This document shows, in pieces, positions 5,976 to 6,349 of a DNA stretch of 6,349 nt (position 1 is its first letter; each line of letters opens with the position of its first letter). Location: positions 1-6,349 of the forward strand of contig CAZLED010000123.1 in NCBI GenBank assembly GCA_964558485.1, in the 5' to 3' direction. Position numbers and translations under genes: made by a program. Source of the stretch: UMGS1696 sp964558485. GTDB lineage: Bacteria; Bacillota; Clostridia; Oscillospirales; CAG-272. The notes beneath the pieces are model-generated. The model was not told where the DNA came from, did no database searches, and was given only the letters and a program-made list of their open reading frames with translations.

Positions 5976-6134
5976 GTCAGAAGTCAGAAGTTAATAGGCA
6001 AAACGTACGTCATTTTTCACCAACATTGAATACCAAGCTATACGGCGGGACGATTCGTGAATCGCCCCTACAGAAAGTTGGGAGAATATGTGCGTCCCTA
6101 ATCGACTTCTGACTTCTTATTTCATACTTCTGAA
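5976..6134. repeat. Small intergenic element with inverted heptamer arms and palindromic core (copy C)
   Basis: This fills the convergent gap between tagA and the right-edge gene. The left arm GTCAGAAGTCAGAAG (5976-5990) is two perfect heptamers plus G, and the right arm (6104-6134) continues ACTTCTG, ACTTCTT, ATTTCAT, ACTTCTG. AGAAGTCAGAAGT (5979-5991) and ACTTCTGACTTCT (6105-6117) are a perfect 13-base inverted pair. The core contains ACGTACGTC (6003-6011), then TTCACCAA. It also has a palindrome in which GGG-A-CGATT (6047-6055) pairs with AATCG-C-CCC (6060-6068), with one A/C mismatch, around a four-base loop. The sub-terminal block 6090-6113 is an inverted copy of 1351-1374 in element A. 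No protein is encoded inside. It resembles a non-autonomous (MITE- or REP-like) element, but no transposase or target-site duplication was seen. Confidence 0.8.
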
Positions 6135-6349
6135 TTAGAAAGTGAATTTCTCCCACGGGATGTCTACCGGCTTCTTTTCGGTCAGGATGCTGTCGACGTG
6201 CATGAGCAGCGGGAATTCATTCAGGTCCACTTCCCCTTTGGCTGCCTTGACCTTCAGCGCTTCAGCCACACGTACGGCCACCACCAGCGATTCCAACGTC
6301 ACACCGGCCAGCTCTGCCTTGGCTGCATCGATGTCCAGGCCTCGCCCCA
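6135..6349 (-). CDS. 3' end of an unidentified gene (partial)
   Basis: The minus strand is open from the window edge to a TAA at 6135-6137 and gives the last 70 residues of a protein, beginning GRGLDIDAAKAELAGV and ending KKPVDIPWEKFTF. The segment is mostly helical in character, with Ala/Val/Leu/Glu-rich stretches (AAKAELAGVTLESLVVAVRVAEALKVKAAKGEVDL). It has no cysteine, no obvious membrane segment and no motif I recognise. Codon choice resembles the other genes, with many GC-ending codons, and the convergent position against tagA and the heptamer array starting right after the stop match other gene ends in the window. I cannot name the function. Confidence 0.75.
   Translation of the reverse strand, partial: GRGLDIDAAKAELAGVTLESLVVAVRVAEALKVKAAKGEVDLNEFPLLMHVDSILTEKKPVDIPWEKFTF

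Overview
The window looks like a piece of chromosome from an anaerobic, Gram-positive gut Clostridium-type bacterium, probably of the Oscillospiraceae/Ruminococcaceae kind. This is inferred from four things: a Clostridium-like anaerobic sulfatase-maturating radical SAM enzyme, a TagA/WecG wall-polymer glycosyltransferase, strong AGGAGG ribosome binding sites, and moderately GC-rich genes separated by AT-richer, repeat-laden gaps. No species can be named from the sequence alone.

Layout. (1) At the left edge is the 3' three-quarters of a RecQ DNA helicase (+ strand, 5' end outside the window). (2) Converging on it is a minus-strand block. Read in transcription order from 4342 leftwards, it holds a xylose-isomerase-like TIM-barrel protein, a single-pass membrane protein of unknown function starting 5 bases after the isomerase stop, and an anaerobic sulfatase-maturating enzyme (anSME) 172 bases further on. 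(3) The gap 4343-4869 is about 530 bases long. It holds a structured, apparently non-coding stretch (about 4440-4580), one heptamer repeat array and a textbook sigma-A promoter. (4) That promoter drives an acyl carrier protein gene that ends in an intrinsic terminator and is followed by tagA/wecG. (5) At the right edge is the 3' end of an unidentified minus-strand gene converging on tagA.

The most striking non-genic signal is a family of small dispersed elements. Three gaps (1334-1453, 2567-2738, 5969-6134) are each bracketed by inverted arrays of a degenerate 7-base unit (GTCAGAA read outwards-in on the left arm, TTCTGAC on the right). A lone array sits at 4665-4692. The first and last elements also share a 24-base segment, with one mismatch, in opposite orientation, so this is a true dispersed family and not chance. 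At several gene ends the stop codon itself lies inside or directly beside a heptamer, so the elements have been inserted, or have grown, right up to the coding boundaries.

How the genes may work together. ACP and TagA are both cell-envelope functions (acyl carrier; lipid-linked disaccharide for wall polymers), but a terminator separates them. The isomerase-like protein and anSME would fit carbohydrate or sulfated-glycan use. No sulfatase or transporter is visible here, so that link is inference only.
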